Shown: positions 35,089 to 47,451 of the stretch, one piece after another
Layout of the letters: every line of letters begins with the position of its first letter
Numbering within the stretch: the stretch's first letter is position 1
Origin: Oasisia sp. SBJ-2009
Taxonomy: Eukaryota; Annelida; Polychaeta; Sabellida; Siboglinidae
Length of the DNA stretch: 64,000 bases
Assembly (NCBI GenBank): GCA_964017155.1
Contig: OZ024857.1
Coordinates: 23,828,655 to 23,892,654, forward strand
Direction of reading: 5' to 3'
Notes under the pieces: generated by a model
Seen by the model: the letters and a program-made list of their open reading frames with translations, nothing else
Told to the model about the DNA's origin: nothing
The model's database searches: none
Translations under genes and position numbers: made by a program

Positions 35089-36324
35089 GCAATTCTCTTC
35101 AACACTGGTAACCTAGTGTGTCACGATACACTAGAGGTCAGCACTGTTGTGGTGAGGAGCATTCATGTCATTGTGTATTGGTTGACAAATGCAGGGTGGA
35201 GAAGGAGGCACGTGATAGATTGTGATGGACTTTGTGTTGCTCTGAAGAAAACTTATTTAAAAATAAAATCCGTCACGCATCACCTTGTACTATAAGAAGC
35301 AGCATAGCATAGGAATGAAATCAGTAATAATTATTGATTTAATTAATTATTAATCAATGTAATAACACATTGTAATATTAATTATTTCTACGTTACGATA
35401 ACGTTAGCAGGTAACGTTCTCCTAAGGTTTTTTTGGAAAGTTTTCTTTACGTTCCCATAATGTTATATGTGGGAATGTTACTGCATAACCTAATTATAAC
35501 CTGCTTAACGTCACAGGAATGTTACAGTTTTGCTGGGCAGATCTATGACTTTGACTAGGGGGAATTTATTCCATGAATTGACGTCACACAGTGGCATGTT
35601 GACCTTTCACCCCAGTGCCAGGGAATAAGTTTATCCAGGTGTGTTCAGTCCATTAGTGGCTCTCACAGGGTTATGGAGACTAATGAGAGGCCACTAGTCT
35701 AAGTTTACTGCCTGTGTATACAGCAACTGTAGCGTCAGTCTAATGAAGCCTGGTCATTAGCCCAGTCCTCTGCCTTCTATAGTCAGATGCTGGCTAATTG
35801 ATTTGCTGTTATTTCATTACATTCCCTAATTGTTTGTAACAGGTTAATCTTTATTTACTTGATATATGTCACTCATATTGAGATGAAATAAATATTTTTG
35901 GGCTGAGCTCGACTTTCCCTGGCACTTCACTGTCTCTGTTGGGAATCGGTTGTTGGCTTTTGCAGTATATTTCGATTTACACCAAAATGGGCACATATTT
36001 TCCTATTTACTGGGCTCTTCCTAGTTTTGGCACATGTATAATTATTATAATAAACCTGACATATAGATTGATGGATGGATTAATTATATATTTATCAGCA
36101 ATTCCTATTTATAAACATTGTGTGCACTGTAGGCATTTGGTTGTTTTTAAATATATGAACTGGATACCATGGAAAATATTTAGGAAAACGTGTGGAAATG
36201 TTATACATTCTCTGATAAGTTCACACGTCCATAATTTTAAATTAGCAATGTTACTGGTAATATTACCCATAATTTTTAGTTACAAATCAATGTTACTGGT
36301 AACATTAAAAAAGGTAAAAGAAAC
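35089..36324. other. Non-coding; includes an AACGTTC-rich patch
   Basis: AT-rich. At 35395-35530 short motifs AACGTTC, GTTCCCATAATGTT and CAGGAATGTTACAG recur, as in a decayed dispersed repeat. No coding island is supported. Confidence 0.4.
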
Positions 36325-36329
36325 ATTCT

Positions 36330-36645
36330 TATATAGTGCAATACCCAGTCCTCAGGACAGGCGCTTTACACTTTACTTCCCTGGCAGACCTGTTCAATCA
36401 AACACTGTCTCAACTTCTCTGGGAAGCATCCAGCCATATGCTGCAATTAATGCGCGAAAGCTGCTCGTATACATATCCACCACTGCCTATAGCCAAGTAC
36501 TCATTTATACAGCTGAGTAAACTGGAGCAATGTAGAGTGAAAATCTTGCCCAAGGTTTTAACACAGCAGTACAGGATTCGAACCTGGGTTCTCTTAGTCG
36601 AGAGTCCGAAGCTCTACCCCTGAGCCATTGTGCTCTACATTGTCT
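36330..36645 (-). mobile_element. tRNA-derived SINE, minus strand
   Basis: Pol III A box TGGCTCAGGGGTAGAGC (minus strand, 36627-36611) and B box GGTTCGAATCC (36584-36574) in a tRNA-like head. The body carries a GGCTGGATGCTTCCCAGA core, and the tail matches LINE 3' ends (GTGTAAAGCGCCTGTCCTGA). About 80% similar by eye to 45385-45700. Not a functional tRNA: the acceptor-stem halves do not pair and the body continues past the head. Confidence 0.8.
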
Positions 36646-37708
36646 ATTGTTTGTCTCTATTCTCTACACATGGGTGTATCTAAGAAAAACTTAAACATCA
36701 TACAAGGAACACAATGGTAATCTAATTAACAACGGTCGTCAATACAGACACCGTCGTCCCATTGAGCATTAGGAACTGATCTATTATCTGGTAACTGCTT
36801 CCTGGAATTGGGAAAGTTCCAATGGTCAAGCGTTCGACTAGTTCCATGAAACCTGTAAAAAATGATGCATCTCAGAAATCGAGTGTCCGAGACAGGAGAT
36901 TATCTGCAAGCCAGGCGCCGGCGGGGCTCCGGGATTGTGGCAATATTGCACCGCCACGATTGATCTGTGGGGAGTGATGCTCTTTAGGGAAATTGGTTTT
37001 TATAAAGATTCCGTGCTTTATGGCCGGAGGGCTTTAGCTGTGGGTGGGGGAAGATGTTACTTCTGGCGCTGTCTGTGATCTTCAGTGCATGTCTTTGTAA
37101 CTGTGTGGAAGACATACGGTATATGTGTGTTTTATAGCAGCACTGGTGGGTAAGGCAGTTGTGTGACCGTCATAGCCTGCTCAACAACAGCAGAAGATAA
37201 ACGTCTCCGTTTGTGCTGGCTGATGGTGTAATACCAGCTCTGACTGGTTGCATGGGATCAAAGGATGAAATGTGTTCTTTGTCATGTGCAAAACTTATGT
37301 CAACAAATAGATGGACTTACTAAGAAACTAAGGAGTATATGGAGAATTTCTCCCCTTTAACACATGCACATATTATTTCCTGTTATGTATGTACTTCTTC
37401 CTTGTTTATTTTCTTCATCCTGTCACATCCTCCTCTCATTCTGTCCCTCTGCTATTCCTTGAATTGTGTTTTATTTCCCACCTCAGCCCCCCCTCCCCCC
37501 TCCCCCCCTCCCAACCCTGTCCCCACCGTTCTAATAATCTTTAAATCTAACACAAATCATAATCAAATCAAATTTTATTTTGCAACCACAACAAATAACA
37601 TAAACATGCACAAAACAATTGGTAAACAAATAAAATTAAGTTGCTTTGTCGTCACATGGCATGTTAGATACCATTTCCTGTGACCCCATAACAATATATA
37701 TATATGCA

Positions 37709-37739
<31 letters not shown>

Positions 37740-39800
37740 GCACACACACACATACAAACATTATAATAATAATAGTAACTATAATTACTATATTATGACA
37801 GACTACTGACGGAATGATGGAATTACGACTGGGTTCGCCCGATCGGAATGTTTTCCTGTAAATTTCACTCAGACACATTTTCGCTGAGTCGCTGGTTTTA
37901 TCTCCGTCTCCACACAATCTGATAAGTGACGGCGCGTAAATTGCATTACGCCATCGACCGGCCGAAAGACGAACTGCCAGTTTGGCCGAGTCCTCTTGTA
38001 GGCTCTTAATGTTTTGCGGTAATTTTATCAGCCCGTCTGTGTAGATCCGGGGGGGGGGGTGATTGGGTGGATCGGTGTCGTAGCTGGGCATCACAGTGAC
38101 AGTCATGTCATTCTCTGGACATTTGCACTTGCCGGACGTCACGCTCCAGTGATTAATTAACAGAGTGCGATTCAGTCATGTGCGGTTGACAAATGGATGA
38201 TGTGATTGAGTACAGGGAAGATGGGAGGAAGGAGGGGGGTTGGGATTACTCCCTGATTGTGATAGACATCCACTACAGGATTGACCGTGTTTGGTCGATA
38301 AAATATTAACTTGTTTATGGGGCTGTTCGATTGCCATTGTTGTTTTCTATTCAGTGCAAAGTGAATATGATAATCCGACATGATGGTGCGCAAATGGAAT
38401 TATCGTCTGATATAGTCGTGGCATTGATAGCGGGATATCATTGTGCGATGCATTTGGAATAATCAATGTGTTAATCATTGGCGGATGTGATGTATAACAT
38501 TGCTAACTGTATTGGTCAGTTGACAATAATTGCTGGCCAACAACATGTCCAAACCTCTGGCTAATGTTGGGAATGTCCAGCTTTGTAGGACCAGCAGCCA
38601 GCCAATAATGAAAGTGATGACAAGTTCATATTTTGTAGCTTTCAGCAGCTGTGTTTACTTGTCAAGGTACTGACTCCCCAAAATAGTCTCCTGATTGCAG
38701 TAGTCCGTCTAAGTTTCAGACACGCAAATCGCCAAATGACATTTTTAGATAAATTTCCATAATATATTCGACATACAGATTTGCTTTCTGTCACTGTTCG
38801 GGCATATTTTCATTATTAGTAGAAATTAATGCAATATAAATGTCATTTGTCAATCTTCTTAAAATTAGCATTTATTTGGGCGGGACTGAACTTATAAAAA
38901 TTGAATTAGATATGTCATGTTAGCTTCAATCAAAATACAATCCTTCAGTGTGATTTGTTCCACTGCGACAATACTATGTATTAATTTTAATTAATATTTA
39001 TAATTACATCGGCCAATTTGCATAGAATGGGTATTGCAAACTGTTACGCCATTTATGCGTTAATTTCTAACATGGGATGCAGGATGTCTGGTTAAACTGG
39101 GCCGCTGCTGTGGAATGCTGGAGACAGGACATTACGAGTGGCCTCGGGCCATATACAGATGGAAGTCAGGGACAACCATATATATTGTGTGACTGTGTAT
39201 GTAATTGAGTTGTGCTGTGTTTCTGTCTGTGTAGATGGAGTCGACTGATGCTGATAACAACATCCACTGATATAATTGGAATGACACTGTCAACTCGGTG
39301 CAGTAAAATTAATGGTTTATCTCGCATTGGAAGACATCTGTATCTATCTATGGAGGAGATACGAGCAGAATTGACAGTGTCATCAAGTTTTCTATTTGTC
39401 GTATCCCTCTTTGCTAGGCTTACGTCCCCAGGGATATCATACACCTTCTGTACTTGGTGTTCATTCTCAAACAAAATCTTGAGCAAGTTGTTTTTTATAT
39501 AAAAAATTCTAAACTTATTAAAATTCACTGCATGGCTTTTTCACTAGACATTTTATTAATTGTTAACACTTTTCAGTAATGGCGGGTGTGTAAACACAAG
39601 ATTTGAATGACAGCTTTTATGTTTTTGTTATTTCTGTGTGTGGGTAGATTGTTACAATCTGAGTGGACTATCGACATTTTGATGTAGGTTTGCAGCAATG
39701 TCAGAAATAGTTCTTACAAGATGCTAGATGCTATCCTTGTGATTGTTGGAGCCCCTTCTGCTTCACAGCTCTCCCGGATACTTATTGGACTAAACTGTAT
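36646..39800. other. Non-coding, moderately complex sequence
   Basis: Includes a LINE 3' fragment (37555-37700) with (CGCA)n/(CACA)n at 37705-37755, an 11-base G run near 38048, and open but unproven minus frames at 38142-37790. Parts (36880-37000, 37800-38160) are more GC-rich and less repetitive than their surroundings and may be conserved non-coding sequence; this is inference. Confidence 0.4.
37555..37700 (-). mobile_element. LINE 3'-UTR fragment, minus strand
   Basis: On the minus strand TGGGGTCACAGGAAATGGTA, then CATGTGACGAC, ending in AAAATAAAATTTGATTTGAT. It shares the CACAGGAA...CATGTGAC layout with 23710-23640. Confidence 0.5.
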
Positions 39801-40676
39801 TTACTGTGCTCACTGTGTTCACTGTGCTCACTGTGTTCACTGTGCTCACTGTGCTCACTGTGTTCACTGTGTTCACTGTGCTCACTGTGTTCACTGTGTT
39901 CACTGTGCTCACTGTGCTCACTGTGCTCAGTGTGTTCACTGTGCTCACTGTGTTCACTGTGCTCACTGTGCTCACTGTGCTCACTGTGTTCACTGTGCTC
40001 ACTGTGCTCACTGTGTTCACTGTGCTCACTGTGTTCACTGTGCTCACTGTGCTCACTGTGCTCACTGTGCTCACTGTGTTCACTGTGCTCACTGTGCTCA
40101 CTGTGCTCACTGTGTTCACTGTGCTCACTGTGTTCACTGTGCTCACTGTGTTCACTGTGCTCACTGTGTTCACTGTGCTCACTGTGCTCACTGTGCTCAC
40201 TGTGTTCACTGTGCTCACTGTGTTCACTGTGCTCACTGTGTTCACTGCGCTCACTGTATTCACTGTGCTCACTGTGCTCACTGTGTTCACTATGCTCACT
40301 GTGCTCACTGTGCTCACTGTGTTCACTGTGCTCACTGTGCTCACTGTGTTCACTGTGCTCACTGTGCTCACTGTGCTCACTGTGTTCACTGTGCTCACTG
40401 TGTTCACCGTGCTCACCGTGCTCACCGTGTTCACCGTGCTCACCGTGCTCACCGTGCTCACCGTGTTCACCGTGCTCACCGTGTTCACCGTGCTCACCGT
40501 GTTCACCGTGCTCACCGTGTTCACCGTGCTCACCGTGCTCACCGTGCTCACCGTGCTCACCGTGCTCACCGTGCTCACCGTGCTCACCGTGCTCACCGTG
40601 CTCACTGTGCTCACCGTGCTCACCGTGTTCACTGTGCTCACCGTGTTCACTGTACTCACTGTACTTACTGTACTTA
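39801..40676. repeat. 9-bp minisatellite, CACTGTGYT then CACCGTGYT
   Basis: About 96 tandem copies of a 9-bp unit. Up to about 40403 the unit is CACTGTG followed by CT or TT; from there to about 40640 it is CACCGTG, with a few reversions at the end. The CT/TT choice alternates irregularly. Frames are open in five of six readings because 9 is a multiple of 3; none is a gene. Confidence 0.95.
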
Positions 40677-41006
40677 CTTTTCTTTTTGGGAGCGTAGCAG
40701 CCAATCATCCTTTTTTCAATGTTTGAAAGCTTCAATGTGCTCCTTTTAGCCTTTTGGGAGAGCTTCCTATTTATACAGTTCAGTGACTAGTAAATTTATA
40801 ACTGAATCAAGCTAACTATAGTTACGTTGTTACGTAAGCAGACAGGACCACTGCGTGAGTTACATAATCACTGCAGCCAGAGACTCCTCAGTCTCTGTCT
40901 TGTCATTTAATTTACTTACTGAATGTAGTAAATTTAGAAGTGTCTGTCTGTCTGTCTGTCTGTCTGCTGCTGACATGGTTAGAGGCATCAAGGAGCAGTG
41001 TACGTG

Positions 41007-42483
41007 TCAGCGATGGGTTGTCTGTGTCAGTGACGGGTTGTCTGTGTCAGCGATGGGTTGTCTGTGTCAGTGACGGGTTGTCTGTGTCAGTGATGGGTTG
41101 TCTGTGTCAGTGATGGGTTGTCTGTGTCAGCGATGGGTTGTCTGTGTCAGCGATGGGTTGTCTGTGACAGTGATGGGTTTTCTGTGTCAGTGATGGGTTG
41201 TCTGTGTCAGGGATGGGTTGTCTGTGTCAGCGATGGGTTGTCTGTGTCAGCGATGGGTTGTCTGTGTCAGCGATGGGTTGTCTGTGTCAGTGACGGGTTG
41301 TCTGTGTCAGTGACGGGTTGTCTGTGTCAGTGATGGGTTGTCTGTGTCAGTGATGGGTTGTCTGTCAGTGATGGGTTGTCTGTCAGTGATGGTTTATCTG
41401 TGTCAGTGATGGGTTGTCTGTGTCAGTGATGGGTTGTCTGTGTCAGTGATGGATTATCTGTGTCAGTGATGGGTTGTCTGTGTCACTGATGGGTTGTCTG
41501 TGACAGTGATGGGTTGTCTCTGTCAGTGATGGTTTTTCTGTGTCAGTGATGGGTTGTCTGTGTCAGTGATGGGTTGTCTGTGTCAGTGACGGGTTGTCTG
41601 TGTCAGTGATGGGTTGTCTGTGTCAGTGACGGGTTGTCTGTGTCAGCGATGGGTTGTCTGTGTCAGTGACGGGTTGTCTGTGTCAGTGACGGGTTGTCTG
41701 TGTCAGTGATGGGTTGTCCGTGACAGTGACGGGTTGTCCGTGTCAGTGACGGGTTGTCTGTGTCAGTGACGGGTTGTCTGTGTCAGTGACGGGTTGTCTG
41801 TGTCAGTGATGGGTTGTCCGTGACAGTGATGGGTTGTCCGTGTCAGTGACGGGTTGTCTGTTTCAGTGACGGGTTGTCTGTGTCAGTGATGGGTTGTCCG
41901 TGACAGTGAAGGGTTGTCCGTGTCAGTGACGGGTTGTCTGTGTCAGTGACGGGTTGTCTGTGTCAGTGACGGGTTGTCTGTGTCAGTGACGGGTTGTCTG
42001 TGTCAGTGATGGGTTGTCTGTGTCAGTGATGGGTTGTCTGTGTCAGTGATGGGTTGTCTCTCAGTGATGGGTTGTCCGTGTCAGTGATGGGTTGTCTGTG
42101 TCAGTGATGGGTTGTCTGTGTCACTGATGGGTTGTCTGTGACAGTGATGGGTTGTCTGTGTCAGTGATGGGTTGTCTGTGTCAGTGATGGGTTGTCTGTG
42201 ACAGTGATGGGTTGTCTGTGTCAGTGATGGGTTGTCTGTGTCAGTGATGGGTTGTCTGTGACAGTGATGGGTTGTCTCTCAGTGATGGGTTGTCTGTGTC
42301 AGTGATGGGTTGTCTGTGTCAGTGATGGGTTGTCTGTGTCACTGATGGGTTGTCTGTGACAGTGATGGGTTGTCTGTGTCAGTGATGGGTTGTCTGTGTC
42401 AGCGATGGGTTGTCTGTGTCAGCGATGGATTGTCTGTGTCGGTGATGGGTTGTCTGTGTCAGTGATGGGTTGTCTGTGTCAGT
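41007..42483. repeat. 20-bp minisatellite, GTCAGTGATGGGTTGTCTGT
   Basis: About 74 copies with frequent variants (AGCGATGG, AGTGACGG, GTCCGTGACAG) and rare shortened copies (near 41363, 42058, 42279). Variant copies are clustered, showing local homogenisation. Confidence 0.95.
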
Positions 42484-42659
42484 GATATATCCATGTACAT
42501 GTCAGTGAAATGCTGTAAGTAACAGATCCTGTCACACAGTAAGTAAACATAAAAGCTGTATTTTCTGATGGTAACCATGTCACACGATATATCGTGATGT
42601 TCAATGAGCCATCATCATCCAACATACTCTTACATGCATATACTTATATATATACACAT

Positions 42660-43147
42660 ACATGGAATAACTTACCTGTGAACATTCGGGTATCTGGAAC
42701 GTTATCTGTATTTAGAAAGTGCTTAAAGACATATCTTTTTATGAGACATTTTAATTAATTCAAATTGTTGTGAAACGACTGACACTGCTTTATAATTTCT
42801 TTTTAGTGTTATACACGTTTTCATCAGTGTTTATGTTTTAGATTAATGTATAGATAATTTACATACACATATTTAGTAAATGTTTTAATTTTATATTAAT
42901 TTATATAATTTACAGAGGCTTAGTACTATACATCTTTATAACAGTGCTTAATTTATTTTAAATTGATTTATATAATTTACATACAAAGGTTTACTAGCGT
43001 ACATCTTAAACCAAAATTTGATTTGATTTATATTAATTTATATAATTTATATTTATTAATACATTTATTATATGCCTTGTTCAGCGCATCGATCCACAAT
43101 GCGGGAATTAGCTCTATAGAAAAGCAGTTTTATTATTATTATTAATA
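42660..43147 (+). mobile_element. LINE 3' end, plus strand, 5'-truncated
   Basis: Frame TWNNLPVNIRVSGTLSVFRK then CLKTYLFMRHFN ends in TAA at 42756-42758, the typical C-terminus of LINE ORF2 (W-N-x-L-P...F-K...LK-T-x-L-F). About 390 bp of AT-rich 3' UTR follows, with GCTCTATAGAAAAGCAG and a (TTA)n tail at 43127-43146. Confidence 0.75.
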
Positions 43148-43159
43148 AAGCTTTCACAG

Positions 43160-43309
43160 AGTCTCTGTGTGACCGTCACTCCGTCCATCTCCCCCCACCC
43201 CACACCGCTGTCGTCCTACCCTTGGCCTGGCTGCCAGGACAGCTCCGAGGACAGGCCACTTGGCGCCACCAACACAGATACATCTTCCACTTCTGATACA
43301 TATCTATTG
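43160..43309 (+). CDS. Candidate 150-nt internal exon next to a LINE tail
   Basis: Acceptor GCTTTCACAG ends at 43159, 12 bp after the LINE's (TTA)n tail. The frame reads SLCVTVTPSISPHPTPLSSY, PWPGCQDSSEDRPLGATNTD and on to a possible weak donor GTATTG at 43310, phase 0 on both ends. Ser/Thr/Pro-rich, probably disordered. It would fit after a phase-0 first exon such as 33960-34073, but the weak donor and lack of a known match keep this uncertain. Confidence 0.3.
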
Positions 43310-44348
43310 GTATTGATTGCGCCGGGGTGCTGGACGTTATCAGCCAACGACCCAAGTATACTTGATCGTCGTGATGCTCACTTGTAATGCCTCTTTACGA
43401 ATACTACAGCTTTAGTTCTACGTGAGATGTTTCTAAATTACTCGACTTCAGAGTTCAGTTACTGTACGACTCGAGTTGCCACGGATGTAGGATCAATTGG
43501 GGTCTGAAGTGTGAAGATCCATGCTTAAGGTTTTGTGTTAAGCTGTTTTTAAAATAATTGAAAGACAAAAGTATGGATGGAAATGTTTAATTTACAATAT
43601 AAACTATCGATATAATCACCAGTCCACCATTTTATTATAATTGTTTTGATAGGTGCTGTCTTTAATATATTATTTAAAATAAACTTACTGATGCATTTAT
43701 GTTATACTTATGGGCTGTGTAATCTGCTGATTAAGATAAATTTTGTTTTAGTCCATTTTGTTATCAGCTGGATGTTTCTCTTAAACTTGCAAAATTAAGG
43801 AAATGGGTATATTCTTAAGGGCATTAGACGTACAACACAATAAGTAAATATTTGATAGTAGTTTTATCTACATTCTACATGAACTATTTCAGATATCAAG
43901 ATGAAGTTCTCAATGGTCGATGACATTAGTGAGAAGTTGAAATATGCACGGGAGACACTGTATAATCATTGGAGTGCTAGTAGATTATTGAGACACTGTT
44001 CTATTTTGGGAATTATGTGGAGCAAGTTTATGGTAATGTATTCATCACATGGGCTGTTGGAATTGTTTGTGGAATTCATTGATATTGCATAGTGGGGGTG
44101 TCGAGGGAAATGCCTAATTTCCCAGGTTGCATCGGCCGTGTACCTGGGGATTGACAGTGGTGCAGGCCGCCTGTGACAGGTGTAAACATGTATCAACATC
44201 ACTTGTGTAAAATAACAGGAATATAAAGTGTTGTGTTTTTAATACCTGTAACAATAATGTAACTAGTTACAGTAGTTGAGATTTGTTACACTGCTCGCAT
44301 CATTGAGCACAGTGTAGCCGTGTCATTACACCTTGAATGCCAGTTGTA

Positions 44349-44428
44349 AACAATACGATGCAATACAATACAATACAATACAATACAATACAATACAATA
44401 CAATACAATACAATACAATACAATACAT
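44349..44428. repeat. (AATAC)n pentanucleotide microsatellite
   Basis: About 15 near-perfect copies of AATAC, followed by TA-rich sequence at 44430-44475. Confidence 0.95.
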
Positions 44429-44529
44429 GGTATTATATATATATTCAGTTGTGTATATATATATATATTTATATATGAACATTTATTCAAAACATTGTAC
44501 TCAGAAAATTTTTAACAACAATAAATACA

Positions 44530-44630
44530 ATACAAACAGGCACATTTAGATACAATACTACAATATACAATGTATGAAAGGGGTAAATTTGAAGTCAATG
44601 ACTTTTTGTCAGTTTACCCCTGAAATGTGG
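44530..44630. repeat. Dispersed repeat, copy 2
   Basis: Matches 31345-31445 in the same orientation (GAAAGGGGTAAATTTG, AGTCAATGACTTTT). The unit is probably part of a larger mobile element. Confidence 0.55.
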
Positions 44631-45384
44631 TGTATGCCTATGTTAGTGTAAATAGTTACATATAAAACTGTGTCGCTAATTATGCAATCCAGCCTCGGCC
44701 TATTATGGCTATATAATAATAAGGTAACTTATTCTGTACCTAAATCCCTTGAAACCAAGTTAAGAGGCACATCAATATATAAGACCCAGAATGAAGGATG
44801 TCACATTGACGAACACACAGATTGTGACTTTCAGCCACATCTAAGTTCAGTCAAACTCTGTGGATAAGATAAGAAGTAATAATAATAAGGATAAGAAGTC
44901 ATTAGTTTAAAGGAACAAACAGACTTTTTTTTATGTTATATCCTGAGAATTGTTCAGTAATACTGGTAACATCAATTGAAATTATAGTTGCAGATGGTTA
45001 GATTTTTTAAATATTCTAGATTCATAGAAAGAAACAACTGTCTTTTGTTACTATTTAATGTTGGTTATAATCGATCATTCAGATTGCAGTTAATGGCTTA
45101 ATGCCAAGTTGTCGGAGTGTCTGCATAATAGCTGTGTCAGTCACCAGATATGTGTAAGCAGACTGTAGTTGACTTCAGGGCAGTGTCACTGGTACACCTA
45201 GTGAGGGGTGTAGGTTGATGTGGAGGTGGGAAGTCAACTCTGTTACGGCAGCTAATGTTACTATTCTTTAGTTGTTCTATTAGCTTGTATGTATTGTGGT
45301 TACAATGTCATGATCTTATAATGTGTCATTCAACTAATTAGCCTCTTTCATGCCATTATCGCAAAGCCGACCTTTAAAGGTAAG

Positions 45385-45700
45385 TTTTTGTATAGTGCAA
45401 TATCAAATCATCAGGATTGCTCAAGGTGCTTTACACTTTACTTCCTGGCAGACCTGTTCAGTCAAACACCATCTTGGATTCTCTGGGAAGCGTTCAGCCA
45501 TGCTGCAATTAATGCATGAAGGCTATTTATACACAAATTTCCACCACTGTCTATAGCCAGTAACTAATATGTCTGAGTGAACTGGAGCAATGCAGAGTGA
45601 ACAACTTGCCTAAGGTTTTAACACCGCAGCACAGGATTCGAACCCGTGTTCTCTTAGTCGAAGGTCCGAAGCTCTACCCATGAGCCACTGCTCTACTACT
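45385..45700 (-). mobile_element. tRNA-derived SINE, minus strand, second copy
   Basis: A box at 45687-45671 (TGGCTCATGGGTAGAGC) and B box at 45644-45634 (GGTTCGAATCC) on the minus strand. It is collinear with the copy at 36330-36645, including the CATGGCTGAACGCTTCCCAG core and the LINE-like tail. Flanks CTTTAAAGG and CTTTAAGG may be a decayed target duplication. Confidence 0.8.
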
Positions 45701-47451
45701 TTAAGGAGTTAGTCATCCTAAGTGATTCTTTTACATTACAAATTGAGACGGACTGATGTTTAATGGGATCTCCAAGTGCAAAGTGATACACAGTCCTGAC
45801 GTGGAGAGCCAGTTTTAATGTGTAGCCCAAAAAACATGACCCAAATATGTTGGGAATGCATATAGTGACATAATAGCTTTGGCTAATGTATGCTAATTGA
45901 GGGAGTGCTGTGAAATGAAATGAGTGTAGTTAACAAGGCGGGCCACATGTGAATTGTGTAATCATGCGTGACATGTGTACACAGCGTCTATCCTACCTTG
46001 TAAGTATGATAGATTATTTCCTGTAGAATATTTTGCATTACAGAATGTCTGTAGAAAAAGCTGTAAACCATTAGCGGTTCTATTGAATGTTTAATTTGGT
46101 GTAATTTGAAATGGCCATAAAATGCTGTGTAGAATTCTAGAAAATAGGACTTGCAAAGGTTTCATGATTTATCAGAAGACGACTGTCATACAGTCATAAA
46201 GGCCCTGTTTCGGCTCAAGACAAAAACGTATCTGATGCAGTTTATCTGCAGTCTCTGCAACAGTTATTGTCTTGTGAGGTCTTGTCTTGTGACACTGTCA
46301 GGGAGATGTCTGCCATTATGTGATGCCTGCAGATAATCCATTTATGTTTAGTATGTAGTTAAAGACGGCTGCACATCCGAGGCGAATAACATAACATCAG
46401 TTAAATCATGCAAACATTTTGTAATAATTTTTTTATAACATTATTAATCACGCACGTTATAACATAATTTATACACCCCCAGTGTTACAAACCAAGTACG
46501 TCGATCGCCATCATTACAATATTTTAAACTCATTCATGTGGCGCTATCTTGAGAGTTGTTAATCACTTTACTCTTTCTTCAGTAGGTCTAAAAATAAATA
46601 CATAACTTGTAAGTAAATAACTTGAAATAATTCCCTTTGTCTTTAAATACATGGCTAGTTAGTAGACAAAGGCTACTGGTGCAAGAAGGCGAATAAATGC
46701 AGAAAGAGGTGACTGGACCTGAGCCTTTAGGAGGAGATTCAGTTTCATTTCACCAAAATATTGTAGTAATTAATATACATGAATATGGTTGTGAAATTAT
46801 TTATAATTCACTGCAGTAAAATTACAGTTGTTTTTCACATAACTTCATAAATAATGAGAGTGGCGTATCAGTACTACGTGTACATAACAACGTCAGATGC
46901 CGTAGATCTGCCGCAAAACCATCTCGTCGATCAGCCTGGGTACTTGATACAGCCTCACGTTGGTTGCGGCGACAGAAATAACATCATCGATGCGTGATGT
47001 AGTTATTGAGGAATACTCCTTGCCATTTGTCGCATAAGTGATTTAGAAACGTCCTATAGAGCCGCGCCGCTTACACGCCTGTCTGATTGGATGTCGCTTT
47101 AGCGGATCTCTCCCCCATCCTTCCACCTACACGCACGAGTTTAGCCGCGGGATGTTTTCATGTGCCCAGTTGTCTAAGCACCGCGGGATACTTTGTAGGG
47201 CATTTATGCATGCCTCGTGGCCGTAGTGGGTGATAGGAGGTGGTGGGAGAGAGAGAGAGAGGCGGTGAGATCGGTATCTATGTACACCGACTACAGGAGA
47301 TGTAATTGGCTTGTGTTTGTTCCTGGATGGACGGAGGACCACAGGCGGTGGATTGACATCCTCGGGCGGGGCTCTCTCTGTGGTCAGTTGTGTTGGTTGG
47401 ATGACTGGTCACAGCCACTGGCCAGCTGATGGGTTGTGTAACGACTGGCCA
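45701..47451. other. Non-coding with one short coding-like island
   Basis: AT-rich except 46900-47050, where a 48-codon minus frame (ITYATNGKEYSSITTSRIDD ... VLRQIYGI, stop near 46908) uses GC-ending codons, while the plus strand is also open there. No acceptor was recognised, so it is not called as an exon. Confidence 0.4.

Noticed and set aside
36570..36640. tRNA gene on the minus strand
   Set aside because: A and B boxes are present, but the acceptor stem does not close and the sequence continues into a SINE body also found at 45385-45700. The same applies at 45634-45690, 58060-58115 and 63178-63235.
37790..38142. Minus-strand frame of about 110 residues (MTSGKCKCPENDMTVTVMPS ...)
   Set aside because: Fairly protein-like, but it includes a homopolymer C run, runs into a CA/CG microsatellite and has no splice, family or poly(A) support. 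Possible conserved non-coding DNA.
39721..40749. Long frames of 255-342 residues in five readings (AHCVHC, EHSEHG, STVSTVN and others)
   Set aside because: They are the 9-bp minisatellite read in each frame; a unit divisible by 3 without stops keeps them open.
43893..44032. Exon with MKFSMVDDISEKLKYARETL and a GTAATG donor
   Set aside because: An acceptor-like AG and phase-0 donor exist, but codons are AT-rich like the background and there is no family match, so chance is as likely.
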